This document shows positions 1 to 9,593 of a stretch of DNA of 64,000 bases, in pieces. The notes below the pieces were generated by a model, which saw only the letters and a list, made by a program, of their open reading frames with translations, was not told where the DNA came from and did no database searches. The position numbers and the translations under genes are program-made. Numbering within the stretch: position 1 is the stretch's first letter; every line of letters begins with the position of its first letter. Source of the stretch: Roseibium algicola (GTDB taxonomy: Bacteria; Pseudomonadota; Alphaproteobacteria; Rhizobiales; Stappiaceae); contig NZ_CP019630.1 in NCBI RefSeq assembly GCF_001999245.1, positions 3,121,001 to 3,185,000 of the forward strand, given 5' to 3'.

Positions 1-819
1 CAGGGTCACCAGGGCCATGACCTCACCAACGCAGACATAACCGTCGGGCGCGTTGGGGCCGGCATGGAGCGAGCGCAGGGTCGCTGCGATCTCGTCGGGT
101 TCGCTGTCGAGGTCAACGCCATCGGGAACCGTCAATTGAACGCCATGGGAAATGGCTGCCTGGCGGGCGCCGAACCGAAGGTGCTGACCGAAGGTGTAGC
201 GTTCGTTCGGCATGACCATGCAAATGTGTTTGCGCCCCTTTGCAACCAGTCGCTCCACGGCCATGCGGGCGAAAACCTCGTTGTCGAAGTCGACGTAAGG
301 GTGGGGCGTGGTGAAGTCCGTCCGGCCATGGGTGGCAAAGGGGAAGTTGTGCTCCAGCAGGTAGCGGACCCGCTCGTCAAAGCACTCGGTGCGGGTAAAG
401 ACAATGGCATCTGCCAGCGAGTGCCTGCGGATGTTGCGGATTGCCTCAAGCCGGTCGTCGGCAAGACCGTCTGCTGTAATGGTGATCGCGTAGCCGGTTC
501 CGGCAAGGCCTTCGGACATGCCGCCAAGAAACTCGGATGTGAAGCTGAGAAACTCGTGCCGTGTGTTCAGGAGAAGGCTGATGACCTTCGTACGGCCGGT
601 GCGCAGGCGCTGTGCCGCGCGATTGGGAACGTAGCCGAGACGGCGGGCAACTTCGGAAACGCGTTCGCGCGTCGTCTCCGCGATCCTGGGGTCTCCGGCA
701 AGGGCGCGGGAAACCGTGGTCACCGCGAAGCCTGCCTCCTGCGCCACCGTGCGCAAGGTGGGACGCGGCAGCTTTTCGGCGGCGCGACCGCTGTTGGGTT
801 CAAAGGTTTTTCGCGTCAT
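1..819 (-). CDS. LacI-family transcriptional regulator, C-terminus cut by window edge
   Basis: A frame of 273 codons runs without a stop from an ATG at 819 to the left edge. The first ~70 residues are a LacI-type helix-turn-helix (TLRTVAQEAGFAVTTVSRAL at about residues 21-40) followed by the hinge (YVPNRAAQRLRTGRTKVISL). The rest is a periplasmic-binding-protein-like effector domain. LacI proteins are usually about 340 residues, so some 65 C-terminal residues are missing. The gene is divergent from the sugar-transport operon starting at 1094, and two palindromes of LacI-operator style lie between them. It is probably the effector-responsive repressor of that operon and of itself. The family call is secure; the effector is unknown. 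Confidence 0.9.
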   Translation of the reverse strand, partial: MTRKTFEPNSGRAAEKLPRPTLRTVAQEAGFAVTTVSRALAGDPRIAETTRERVSEVARRLGYVPNRAAQRLRTGRTKVISLLLNTRHEFLSFTSEFLGGMSEGLAGTGYAITITADGLADDRLEAIRNIRRHSLADAIVFTRTECFDERVRYLLEHNFPFATHGRTDFTTPHPYVDFDNEVFARMAVERLVAKGRKHICMVMPNERYTFGQHLRFGARQAAISHGVQLTVPDGVDLDSEPDEIAATLRSLHAGPNAPDGYVCVGEVMALVTL

Positions 820-880
820 GCCCGTTCACTTCAGCCGAAGCCTTCTAGCTCAAAAAGCAAGCCAAGTCTAATCAGGGCTT

Positions 881-894
881 TTGTAACGTTACAA
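881..894. promoter_or_regulatory. Perfect 14-bp palindrome, candidate LacI-type operator
   Basis: TTGTAACGTTACAA is a perfect palindrome with the central CG step typical of LacI/GalR operators. It lies 62 bp upstream of the regulator ATG at 819. A near copy (13 of 14 positions) is at 1005-1018. Binding of the divergent regulator here would give autoregulation and could allow looping with the second site. Confidence 0.65.
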
Positions 895-903
895 CACAAT
901 AAT

Positions 904-920
904 GTGCTGCACTGCAGCAC
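904..920. promoter_or_regulatory. Inverted repeat with 8-bp arms, different from the TTGTAAC palindromes
   Basis: GTGCTGCA and TGCAGCAC flank one central base. The sequence is unrelated to the palindromes at 881 and 1005. A second LacI-type regulator is encoded inside the operon (10765-11778), so this may be its site. That is inference only; LacI sites normally have an even-length CG centre. Confidence 0.35.
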
Positions 921-988
921 CGAAACATCCGCCTTAATAGTATGTAAGACAAACGAAACTCTTTGTTTTTCGGGAGTGATGAAAATCG

Positions 989-1019
989 TTGACACCACTC
1001 CGGTTTGCAACGTTACAAT
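989..1019 (+). promoter_or_regulatory. Candidate sigma-70 promoter overlapped by an operator (1005-1018)
   Basis: TTGACA at 989-994 is a consensus -35 element. TACAAT at 1014-1019 is a possible -10, with a long 19-bp spacer. The palindrome TTGCAACGTTACAA (1005-1018) covers the spacer and the -10, so a bound repressor would block RNA polymerase. The transporter operon begins about 75 bp downstream at 1094. Confidence 0.5.
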
Positions 1020-1093
1020 AAACGTTGCGTGACACTCGATTGCCGGGCTCCGGCGCTCGAAACGCCTTTAGGCACCTTATGGGAGGAATATCG

Positions 1094-2338
1094 ATGTCTT
1101 TGAAATCTCTGAAGCTGGGCCTCGCCGCCCTTGCAATGAGCACAAGCCTGGCGTCCGCCGCCGATGTTGAAGTTCTGCACTGGTGGACTTCCGGCGGTGA
1201 AGCTGCTGCTCTGAACGTTCTGAAGCAGGACCTGGAAAGCCAGGGCATCGGCTGGCAGGACATGCCGGTTGCAGGTGGCGGCGGTACCCAGGCCATGACC
1301 GTGCTGCGCGCACGCGTTACCTCCGGCAACCCGCCCACCGCCGTACAGATGCTCGGCTTCGACATCACCGACTGGGCCAAGGAAGGCGCACTTGCCGACC
1401 TGAACATCCTGGCCGGCATGGAAGGCTGGGACGACGTGGTTCCGGAAGCCCTGCAGAAATTCTCCAAGTATGACGGCAAGTGGGTCTCCGCTCCGGTGAA
1501 CGTCCACTCCACCAACTGGGTCTGGGCGAACAAGGCCATCCTCGACGAGCTTGGTATCGAGCCGCCGCAGAACTGGGACGAGTTCGTTGCCGCTCTGGAG
1601 AAGGTCAAGGCATCCGGCAAGACCGCGATCGCGCACGGCGGTCAGGCCTGGCAGGACGCGACCATCTTCGATGCAGTCGTGATGGCGACCGGCGGACCCG
1701 AGTTCTACCAGAAGGCCTTCATTGACCTGGACGAAGAAGCGCTCGGCTCCGACACCATGAAGGAATCGTTCGACCGCATGGCCGTGATCCGCTCCTATGT
1801 GGATGACAACTTCTCCGGCCGTGACTGGAACCTTGCGACCGCCATGGTCATCAATGGCGATGCAGCCTTCCAGATGATGGGTGACTGGGCGAAGGGTGAA
1901 TTCCTGAATGCCGGCAAGAAGCCGGATGAAGACTTCCTCTGCTTCCGCTTCCCGGGCACCCAGGACCAGGTGACCTTCAACGCCGACCAGTTCGCGATGT
2001 TCGCGCAGGGTCCGGAAGTCGGCAAGGAGCAGGCTGCACTTGCAACCGCTATCCTGTCACCGAGCTTCCAGTCCGCGTTCAACGTCGTCAAAGGCTCCGT
2101 TCCGGCTCGGACCGACGTGCCGAACGATGACTTTGACGCCTGCGGCAAGAAGGGCATGGTGGATCTGAAAAAGGCCGCCGACAGCGGCAACCTCTACGGC
2201 TCCATGGCGCATGGTCACGCCAACCCGGCTGCCGTCAAGAACGCCATGTATGACGTGATCACGGCGCATTTCAACGGGGAATACGACAGCGAAACCGCTG
2301 TTGCAGAACTCGTTACCGCCGTTCAGATCAACAAGTAA
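1094..2338 (+). CDS. ABC sugar transporter, periplasmic substrate-binding protein
   Basis: The start is the ATG at 1094, preceded by GGGAGGA at 1081-1087. The 414-residue protein begins with a signal peptide ([20 protein letters not shown], cleavage probably after ASA near residue 22). The mature part resembles family 1 (UgpB/COG1653) sugar-binding proteins of the glucose/mannose type, with [12 protein letters not shown] at the mature N-terminus. It would capture a sugar in the periplasm for the two permeases downstream. It is the first gene of the operon, and a strong hairpin follows its stop, as is common for binding proteins made in excess over the permeases. The ligand cannot be named. 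Confidence 0.9.
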   Translation: MSLKSLKLGLAALAMSTSLASAADVEVLHWWTSGGEAAALNVLKQDLESQGIGWQDMPVAGGGGTQAMTVLRARVTSGNPPTAVQMLGFDITDWAKEGALADLNILAGMEGWDDVVPEALQKFSKYDGKWVSAPVNVHSTNWVWANKAILDELGIEPPQNWDEFVAALEKVKASGKTAIAHGGQAWQDATIFDAVVMATGGPEFYQKAFIDLDEEALGSDTMKESFDRMAVIRSYVDDNFSGRDWNLATAMVINGDAAFQMMGDWAKGEFLNAGKKPDEDFLCFRFPGTQDQVTFNADQFAMFAQGPEVGKEQAALATAILSPSFQSAFNVVKGSVPARTDVPNDDFDACGKKGMVDLKKAADSGNLYGSMAHGHANPAAVKNAMYDVITAHFNGEYDSETAVAELVTAVQINK

Positions 2339-2347
2339 CGACCGCGC

Positions 2348-2375
2348 GGAGAGCGGTGATCCGTCACCGCTCTCC
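2348..2375 (+). promoter_or_regulatory. Strong hairpin between binding protein and first permease
   Basis: GGAGAGCGGTGA pairs perfectly with TCACCGCTCTCC across the four-base loop TCCG. There is no T tract after it, so full termination is unlikely. It fits an RNA-stabilising or partly attenuating stem that keeps binding-protein mRNA more abundant than the permease part. Confidence 0.65.
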
Positions 2376-2502
2376 CACCGGTTCGGCGGACCGTCTCGCG
2401 GTTGTAAGCAACCGCCCGAAGCCGGCCGGAACCAAAGTCTCAGAGCTGCCGCGCGCGTTCGCTGGAACGCCGGCAAAAGTGCTCTAGGTCGGGGAACTCA
2501 AG

Positions 2503-3408
2503 ATGTCTTTCTCTGAAACGGCGAACCCGCGCGGTTCCGTTGTTGACAGACTGCGTGATGCTTTGCCCAAACTCGTGCTCAGCCCGACGATCGCCATCGT
2601 GGCAATCTTCGTTTACGGCTTCATCGCCTTCACGCTTTACCTGTCTTTCACGGACAGCCGTATTCTGCCCACCTTCGGCTGGGTCGGCTGGCAGAATTAT
2701 GAAAACCTCTTCAAGATCCGTGCGTGGGATACGGCCGTTTGGAACCTTGTGGTTTTCGGCGTTCTCTACATCACCATCTGCTGCGTCCTGGGTCTGCTGC
2801 TGGCGATCCTTCTCGATCAGAAGATCCGCGCAGAAGGCTTCATCCGCACGATCTACCTCTATCCGATGGCGCTCAGCTTCATCGTGACCGGAATTGCCTG
2901 GAAATGGTTCCTCGACCCGGGCATCGGTATCGAGGCCGTCGTGCGCGGCTGGGGCTGGGAAACCTTCACCTTCAACTGGATCAAGGACCGGGATTTCGCG
3001 ATCTACACCATCGTGATCGCGGCGGTCTGGCAGACGTCGGGCTTCGTCATGGCGATGTTCCTTGCGGGCCTGCGCGGTATCGACAGCGAGATGATGAAGG
3101 CTGCCCAGATCGACGGCGCTTCCACTTTCGCGCTTTATCGCCGGATCGTGATTCCGCAGCTTCGTCCTGCCTTCATGTCGGCCTTCGTGGTGCTCGCCCA
3201 TATGGCGATCAAGTCCTACGACCTGGTGATCGCCCTGACAGGCGGCGGACCGGGCACCGCCACCGAAGTGCCGGCAACCTTCATGTATTCCTACACATTC
3301 ACCCGAAACCAGATGGGCATCGGTGCGTCTTCCGCCGTGATCATGCTGATGACGATCGCAGCGATCATCGTGCCCTACCTCTGGTCAGAACTCAGGGAGA
3401 AAAAGTGA
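2503..3408 (+). CDS. ABC sugar transporter, permease subunit 1 (MalF-type)
   Basis: This 301-residue membrane protein has six predicted spans, the first at about residues 25-50. The cytoplasmic EAA loop is at about residues 196-220 (EMMKAAQIDGAS..., then IVIPQLRPA), where the ATPase docks. This places it in the binding-protein-dependent sugar permease family (PF00528). GGGGAA lies just upstream of the ATG. Its stop overlaps the start of the next permease by one base (TGATG at 3406-3410), which indicates translational coupling. Confidence 0.92.
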   Translation: MSFSETANPRGSVVDRLRDALPKLVLSPTIAIVAIFVYGFIAFTLYLSFTDSRILPTFGWVGWQNYENLFKIRAWDTAVWNLVVFGVLYITICCVLGLLLAILLDQKIRAEGFIRTIYLYPMALSFIVTGIAWKWFLDPGIGIEAVVRGWGWETFTFNWIKDRDFAIYTIVIAAVWQTSGFVMAMFLAGLRGIDSEMMKAAQIDGASTFALYRRIVIPQLRPAFMSAFVVLAHMAIKSYDLVIALTGGGPGTATEVPATFMYSYTFTRNQMGIGASSAVIMLMTIAAIIVPYLWSELREKK

Positions 3409-4280
3409 TGTCGACGATGTCCAAGTCTTCCTCCCTGCGTCCGGCCCGGGTGATCCTGTACCTGCTGCTCGCGCTGTTCTGCATCTACTACCTGCTGCCG
3501 CTGTACGTGATGGTGGTCAACTCGCTGAAGCCGCTGACCGAAATCACTTCGGGCGGGATGATGGCGCTGCCGCAGGAGTGGACCATCGCTCCGTGGCAAA
3601 GCGCCTGGTCGAGTGCTCAGGTGGGCGTTGAGGCAACGGGTCTGCGGCCCTATTTCCTCAACTCCATCATCATGGTCGTTCCGGCGGTCGCCCTGTCGAC
3701 GCTGGTCGGCGCGCTGAACGGTTACGTGCTCACCAAGTGGACGTTCCGCGGTGCGACCATCCTGTTCGGCCTGCTGCTGTTCGGCTGCTTCATTCCCTTT
3801 CAGATGGTGCTGATCCCGATGGCTCGCATGCTGGGTCTGATGGGCATCGCCGGCACGGTGCCGGGTCTGATCTTCGTACACTTCGTCTACGGGATCGGCT
3901 TCTCGACGCTCTATTTCCGCAACTACTATGCGGCCTTTCCGACAGAGCTTGTCCGGGCGGCGCAGATCGACGGTGCCGGTTTCTTCCGGATCTTCTGGCG
4001 CATCCTGCTGCCATCGTCCGGTCCGATCGCGGTTGTCTGCATCATCTGGCAGTTCACCAACATCTGGAACGACTTCCTGTTCGGCGCGTCCTTCTCCGAT
4101 TTCGACAGCCAGCCGATGACCGTTGCCCTCAACAACCTGGTGCAATCCTCCACCGGGGTGAAGGAATACAACGTGCATTTCGCCGGCGCGATCATGGCCG
4201 CGCTGCCAACCCTTCTCGTCTACATCGTCGCGGGCCGCTACTTCGTGCGTGGTCTGATGGCAGGCTCAGTAAAAGGATAA
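3408..4280 (+). CDS. ABC sugar transporter, permease subunit 2 (MalG-type)
   Basis: The start is the ATG at 3408 overlapping the previous stop; the same frame is open further upstream but lies inside the first permease. The 290-residue protein has six predicted spans and the EAA loop at about residues 180-204 (ELVRAAQIDGAG..., then ILLPSSGP). It is the MalG/UgpE-type partner that forms the heterodimeric channel. The ATPase gene follows after 4 nt. Confidence 0.92.
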   Translation: MSTMSKSSSLRPARVILYLLLALFCIYYLLPLYVMVVNSLKPLTEITSGGMMALPQEWTIAPWQSAWSSAQVGVEATGLRPYFLNSIIMVVPAVALSTLVGALNGYVLTKWTFRGATILFGLLLFGCFIPFQMVLIPMARMLGLMGIAGTVPGLIFVHFVYGIGFSTLYFRNYYAAFPTELVRAAQIDGAGFFRIFWRILLPSSGPIAVVCIIWQFTNIWNDFLFGASFSDFDSQPMTVALNNLVQSSTGVKEYNVHFAGAIMAALPTLLVYIVAGRYFVRGLMAGSVKG

Positions 4281-4284
4281 GACA

Positions 4285-5394
<1,110 letters not shown>

Positions 5395-5397
5395 CCC

Positions 5398-6882
5398 ATG
5401 AATACGGCGCCCGACATTGTGATCATCGGCAGCGGCATGGGGGGAGCTTCCCTTGCCGCGGGCCTTGCTCCGACCGGGGCCAAGATCACGATTCTGGAAC
5501 GGGGTTACCGGATACCGGACGATGCTCCGGCCCGGGACCCCTGGCGCATCTATACCAACAGCGCTTTCCGGGCACCGGAAACCTGGCTCGACGGACAGGG
5601 TAATCCGTTCGAGCCAGGCAACTACTATAATGTCGGTGGTAACTCGAAGCTCTACGGTGCGGTGCTGATCCGTTACCGGGAAGAGGACTTCAGCGCGCTG
5701 GAGCATTATGACGGTGTTTCACCTGCCTGGCCGATTGCCTATGACGAGCTGTCGCCCTGGTATGACGCCGCCGAACAGCTTTTCCAGGTTCGGGGCGATA
5801 CCGCCTCCGATCCGACTGAGCCGCCGCATGGCAGGCCTTATCCGTTTCCGCCCATCCCGGACGAGGAAGCCATCCGGATTGCCCGGCGGCGCCTTGAGCA
5901 GGCGGGCGTTCGCCCGTTCAGCCTGCCCCTGGGGGTTGATATCGACCGCTGGCTGGATGCCGGGCACACCGGCTGGGACGGTTACCCCGACCTCAGATGC
6001 GGCAAGATGGATGCGGAAACCTGTGCGCTGGAAGCCGCAATGGCTCATGACAACGTCACCCTTGTCACCGGTGCCGAAGTCACTGCGCTCCGGACGGGCT
6101 ACAAGTCCGGCCGAATAGATGAAGTCCACTACAGCAAGGACGGTGAAGAGATCTGCCTGACACCGGGGGTCGTTGCCCTGTGTGCGGGTGCCGTCCAGTC
6201 CGCGGCGCTCTTGTTGCGGTCCGGCGTTGCCAACCTCTCGGACTATGTCGGCCGTTGTTTCATGAACCACAATGCGACGGCGATGATCGCCATCGATCCG
6301 CGGTTCCGGAATACTTCCGTCTATCAGAAGACCTTCGGCCTGAATGACTGGTATCTCGATGACGGCGAAGACGGCAAGCCTTTGGGCAACGTCCAGCTGC
6401 TGGGTCGGGTAACGCCGGATATCCTGAAGATCCAGGTGCCGCAGTTGCCGAAATTCGCTGCCAGCTGGATTTCCGGGCATGCCCTTGATCTCTATCTGAT
6501 TTCCGAGGATCTGCCTGATCCTGAAAGCCGGGTTGTCCTGAAGGACGGCAAGATCCAGCTCATCTGGCAGCGGTCCAACATGACGGCGCACAGGAAGCTG
6601 GTCGAGAAGACCCGCAAGACCCTGCGCGAGGCCGGTTTCCCGCTGGTTCTGTCGCGCCTGTTCGACGGCAGGGTGCCCTCGCATCAGTGCGGCACGGTGC
6701 GCATGGGCGATGATCCGGCTAACTCCGTGCTCAATCCGGACTGCCGGTCCTGGGATCATCCGAACCTGTTTGTGGCCGATGCGGGAGCGCTGCCAACCTC
6801 GGCTGCCGTCAATCCGGCCCTCACGGTCGCGGCATTGGCGCTGCGCGCCGCCGAAACGATCAAGAAGGACCTGGCGGCATGA
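5398..6882 (+). CDS. GMC-family FAD-dependent oxidoreductase (first of two)
   Basis: This 494-residue GMC (glucose-methanol-choline) flavoprotein has the dinucleotide-binding motif IIGSGMGGASLA at residues 9-20. Its C-terminal GMC domain includes HQCGTVRMG and ends NPALTVAALALRAAE. The FAD motif sits at the very N-terminus with no Sec or Tat signal, so the enzyme is probably cytoplasmic. The family oxidises alcohol or sugar hydroxyls to carbonyls. It differs clearly from the second GMC protein at 7663, so they probably act on different intermediates. The stop overlaps the SDR start by 4 nt. Substrate unknown. Confidence 0.87.
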   Translation: MNTAPDIVIIGSGMGGASLAAGLAPTGAKITILERGYRIPDDAPARDPWRIYTNSAFRAPETWLDGQGNPFEPGNYYNVGGNSKLYGAVLIRYREEDFSALEHYDGVSPAWPIAYDELSPWYDAAEQLFQVRGDTASDPTEPPHGRPYPFPPIPDEEAIRIARRRLEQAGVRPFSLPLGVDIDRWLDAGHTGWDGYPDLRCGKMDAETCALEAAMAHDNVTLVTGAEVTALRTGYKSGRIDEVHYSKDGEEICLTPGVVALCAGAVQSAALLLRSGVANLSDYVGRCFMNHNATAMIAIDPRFRNTSVYQKTFGLNDWYLDDGEDGKPLGNVQLLGRVTPDILKIQVPQLPKFAASWISGHALDLYLISEDLPDPESRVVLKDGKIQLIWQRSNMTAHRKLVEKTRKTLREAGFPLVLSRLFDGRVPSHQCGTVRMGDDPANSVLNPDCRSWDHPNLFVADAGALPTSAAVNPALTVAALALRAAETIKKDLAA

Positions 6883-7637
6883 ACAGGATCGCACTTGTCA
6901 CCGGCGGCCAGCGCGGCATCGGTCTCGGCATTTCGAGGGCTCTCGCGGAGGCTGGTTACGTGGTTGCCATCGCCGCTCAGGAAGAAGCGGACGCACCGGA
7001 GGTAGTCGAAGCCTTGAGCCGCCTGGGTGGCAAGGGCCGCTATTTCCGGCATGACCTTCTGGACATCGACCATTGCAAGACGCTGCTCGACCGGGTGGAG
7101 GCGGATCTCGGGCCGGTGACGGCTTTTGTTTCCAACGCGGGCGTTCCGGCCAGGATCCGGGGCGACATGCTGGATCTGGCGCCAGACAGTTTCGACTTCG
7201 TCATGGGTGTCAACCTGCGCGGGGCCTTTTTCCTGGCGCAGGAAGTGGCGAGACGCATGCTGGATCAGCCGTCAGACAGCTATCGCTCGATGAGCTTCAT
7301 CACCTCCGTCAGTGCGGAGATGGTGTCGATCGAAAGGGCGGAATACTGCCTGTCGAAAGCAGGTGCCGCCATGATGGCGGAGCTTTTCGCCGTCCGGCTT
7401 GCGCCGCATGGCATCGGTGTCTTCGAGCTAAGGCCAGGCATCATCGAAACCGGCATGACCGCCGGAGTGAAAGACAAATACACGGCCCGGATCGAAGGCG
7501 GTCTGGTGCCTGCTGCCAGGTGGGGGCAGCCTGCCGATATCGGCTCAATCATCGTGCCGATTGCCGATGGCCAAATGGCCTTTGCAACCGGTTCGACCTT
7601 CGCGGTGGACGGCGGACTGTCGATCCCCCGGCTTTAG
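6879..7637 (+). CDS. SDR-family NAD(P)-dependent oxidoreductase
   Basis: This is a classical short-chain dehydrogenase/reductase of 252 residues. It has the cofactor motif TGGQRGIG (8-15), NAG (86-88), and a catalytic Ser143 / Tyr156 / Lys160 set (YCLSK). It would interconvert a hydroxyl and a ketone with NAD(P)(H). Placement between two GMC oxidoreductases suggests it works on the same sugar-derived intermediates, perhaps reducing or re-oxidising a keto-sugar. Similar proteins are often mislabelled as 3-oxoacyl-ACP reductase; nothing here points to fatty acid synthesis. Confidence 0.88.
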   Translation: MNRIALVTGGQRGIGLGISRALAEAGYVVAIAAQEEADAPEVVEALSRLGGKGRYFRHDLLDIDHCKTLLDRVEADLGPVTAFVSNAGVPARIRGDMLDLAPDSFDFVMGVNLRGAFFLAQEVARRMLDQPSDSYRSMSFITSVSAEMVSIERAEYCLSKAGAAMMAELFAVRLAPHGIGVFELRPGIIETGMTAGVKDKYTARIEGGLVPAARWGQPADIGSIIVPIADGQMAFATGSTFAVDGGLSIPRL

Positions 7638-7662
7638 AGCGAGTTGTTCTGAGAGACTTCAG

Positions 7663-9255
7663 ATGAATACAGGCTACGACTTCATCATCATCGGTGGTGG
7701 CAGCGCCGGCTCGGTTGTTGCCGCGCGTTTAACCGAGAACCCGGACGTTTCCGTGCTGCTGCTGGAAGCAGGCGGACGCGACTGGCATCCGTTCTATCAC
7801 CTGCCTGCCGGCTTTGCGAAAATGACCAAGGGCATCGGCTCCTGGGGCTGGCACACGGTGCCGCAAAAGCACATGCAGAACCGGGTGTTCCGCTATACCC
7901 AGGCCAAGGTGATTGGTGGAGGTTCGGCCATCAATGCGCAGATCTATACCCGCGGCAACGCGCTCGATTATGACGAGTGGCGTCAAATGGGCTGCGAGGG
8001 CTGGGGGTATGAAGACGTTCTGCCCTACTACCGCAAGGCCGAGGACAACGACACCTACGACAACCGCTACCATGGCAAGGGCGGCCCGCTCGGCGTTTCC
8101 AGGCCCTGTGCCCCGCTGCCGATCTGCGAAGCCTATTTCGAAGCCGCTGCTGCGCTTGGCATTCCGAAAAACGAGGATGTGACCGGCGAGAAGCAGGACG
8201 GCGTTGCCTACTACCAGCTGACACAGCGCAATGCCCGCCGGTCTTCCTCCGCCATGGCGTATCTGGCGCCCAACAAGGGCAGGCCCAATCTCCATATCAA
8301 GACCGGTGCCCAGGTGCGCCGTATCGTGGTGGAAGGCGGCAAGGCGACCGGTGTCGAGCTCATTGACGGCACCCGGCTGACGGCGGGCTCTGAAGTCATT
8401 TTGTCGTCCGGCTCCATCGGCTCTCCCCGTCTGCTGCAGCTTTCCGGCATCGGTCCCGCGGACGAGCTCAGAAAGCTCGGTATCGATATCGCCTATGACC
8501 AGCCTGAGGTCGGTTCCAACCTGCAGGACCATCTGGACCTTTACTGCATTTGCGAAGTCAGTGGCCCGCATACCTACGACCGCTATGCCAAGCCGCATCT
8601 CTCTGTGCTGGCCGGCCTTCAATATCTGCTCACCCGGCGCGGGCCGGTGTCCTCCAGCCTGTTCGAGACGGGCGGGTTCTGGTACGCGAACCCCGATGCG
8701 CGTTCGCCGGACCTTCAGTTCCATCTGGGTCTGGGGACGGGGATCGAATCCGGCGTTGCTGCCATGCCGGACGGCGGCGTGACGCTCAACTCCTGTTATC
8801 TTCGTCCGCGCTCAAGGGGCAGCGTGCGCCTGAAGAGCTCCAATCCCGCAGATGCTCCGTTAATCGACCCGAATTACCTGCAGGACAGCCAGGACCGGGA
8901 AATGTCGATCCGGGGCCTGAAGCTGACGCAGGAAATTCTGGCGCAGGCACCGCTGAAGCCCTTCATCAAGGCCGAGCATTTGCCGGGGCCAGGCGTGAAG
9001 ACCGACGAAGACTACTTCCGCTTCATCTGCGAACACTCCAAGACCTCCCATCACCCGGCAGGTACCTGCCGCATGGGCTCCGACGACAAGGCCGTGGTCG
9101 ATCCGCGCCTGAGGTTCAACGGTGTTGAGGGGCTGCGTGTGGTCGATGCTTCCATCATGCCGACGGTCGTTTCCTCCAACACCAATGCCGCGGCCATCAT
9201 GATCGGCGAGAAAGCCTCCGACATGATCCGCCAAGATCACGGGGCGCTGTCATGA
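7663..9255 (+). CDS. GMC-family FAD-dependent oxidoreductase (second, choline-dehydrogenase-like)
   Basis: The start is the ATG at 7663; the frame is open further upstream but only inside the SDR gene. The 530-residue protein has the FAD motif IIGGGSAGSVVAARL at about residues 8-22, the GMC signature region (AKVIGGGSAINAQIYTRG), and the C-terminal SKTSHHPAGTCRMG with NTNAAAIMIGEKA. The conserved His of the active-site pair is in the SHHPAG segment. It belongs to the choline/alcohol dehydrogenase branch and has no signal peptide. Context suggests oxidation of a sugar-derived alcohol rather than choline. The stop overlaps the Dabb gene by 4 nt. Confidence 0.88.
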   Translation: MNTGYDFIIIGGGSAGSVVAARLTENPDVSVLLLEAGGRDWHPFYHLPAGFAKMTKGIGSWGWHTVPQKHMQNRVFRYTQAKVIGGGSAINAQIYTRGNALDYDEWRQMGCEGWGYEDVLPYYRKAEDNDTYDNRYHGKGGPLGVSRPCAPLPICEAYFEAAAALGIPKNEDVTGEKQDGVAYYQLTQRNARRSSSAMAYLAPNKGRPNLHIKTGAQVRRIVVEGGKATGVELIDGTRLTAGSEVILSSGSIGSPRLLQLSGIGPADELRKLGIDIAYDQPEVGSNLQDHLDLYCICEVSGPHTYDRYAKPHLSVLAGLQYLLTRRGPVSSSLFETGGFWYANPDARSPDLQFHLGLGTGIESGVAAMPDGGVTLNSCYLRPRSRGSVRLKSSNPADAPLIDPNYLQDSQDREMSIRGLKLTQEILAQAPLKPFIKAEHLPGPGVKTDEDYFRFICEHSKTSHHPAGTCRMGSDDKAVVDPRLRFNGVEGLRVVDASIMPTVVSSNTNAAAIMIGEKASDMIRQDHGALS

Positions 9256-9566
9256 TCCGCCATATCGTTCTCATCAAGTTTCAGCCGGACGTTGCCGAAG
9301 AGCTGATCGAAAGCCTGTTTCAGGAACTCAGAAGCATCCGCAATCAGGTGTCCGGCATCGGCGAGATCGTTTCGGGCCACAGCGAAAGCCCGGAACAGAT
9401 CGAACGGGGCTACATGCACGGTTTCACCGTCGATTTCGAAAGCTGGGAGGCACTGGAAGCCTACCAGACCCATCCGGACCACAAGGCGCTTGGCGCCAAG
9501 CTGGTCGCCAATGCCATCGGCGGGATCGACGGCATTCTCGTCCTCGATATTCCCGTCTCGGCCTGA
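9252..9566 (+). CDS. Dabb (stress-responsive alpha/beta barrel) domain protein
   Basis: This 104-residue protein has the ferredoxin-like Dabb fold (PF07876): it starts MIRHIVLIKFQPD and contains a YMHGFTVDFESWEALEAYQTHP block typical of the family. Dabb proteins form dimeric barrels; characterised relatives bind small ligands or catalyse steps such as cyclisation or decarboxylation, but many have no assigned role. The start overlaps the preceding GMC stop and DUF993 follows after 27 nt. It may be an auxiliary isomerase or lyase for the unstable keto intermediate; that is inference. Confidence 0.8.
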   Translation: MIRHIVLIKFQPDVAEELIESLFQELRSIRNQVSGIGEIVSGHSESPEQIERGYMHGFTVDFESWEALEAYQTHPDHKALGAKLVANAIGGIDGILVLDIPVSA

Positions 9567-9593
9567 CCGGCCGCCAAGTTTCCGGAGCGTATC

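Noticed and set aside
1019..1030. Possible third operator copy (AACGTTGCG)
   Set aside because: Only the half AACGTTG matches; the other half differs too much to count as a site.
64..1032. 322-residue plus-strand open frame over the regulator gene
   Set aside because: It is antisense to the LacI-type protein (1-819), has no familiar sequence and covers the control region and operators.
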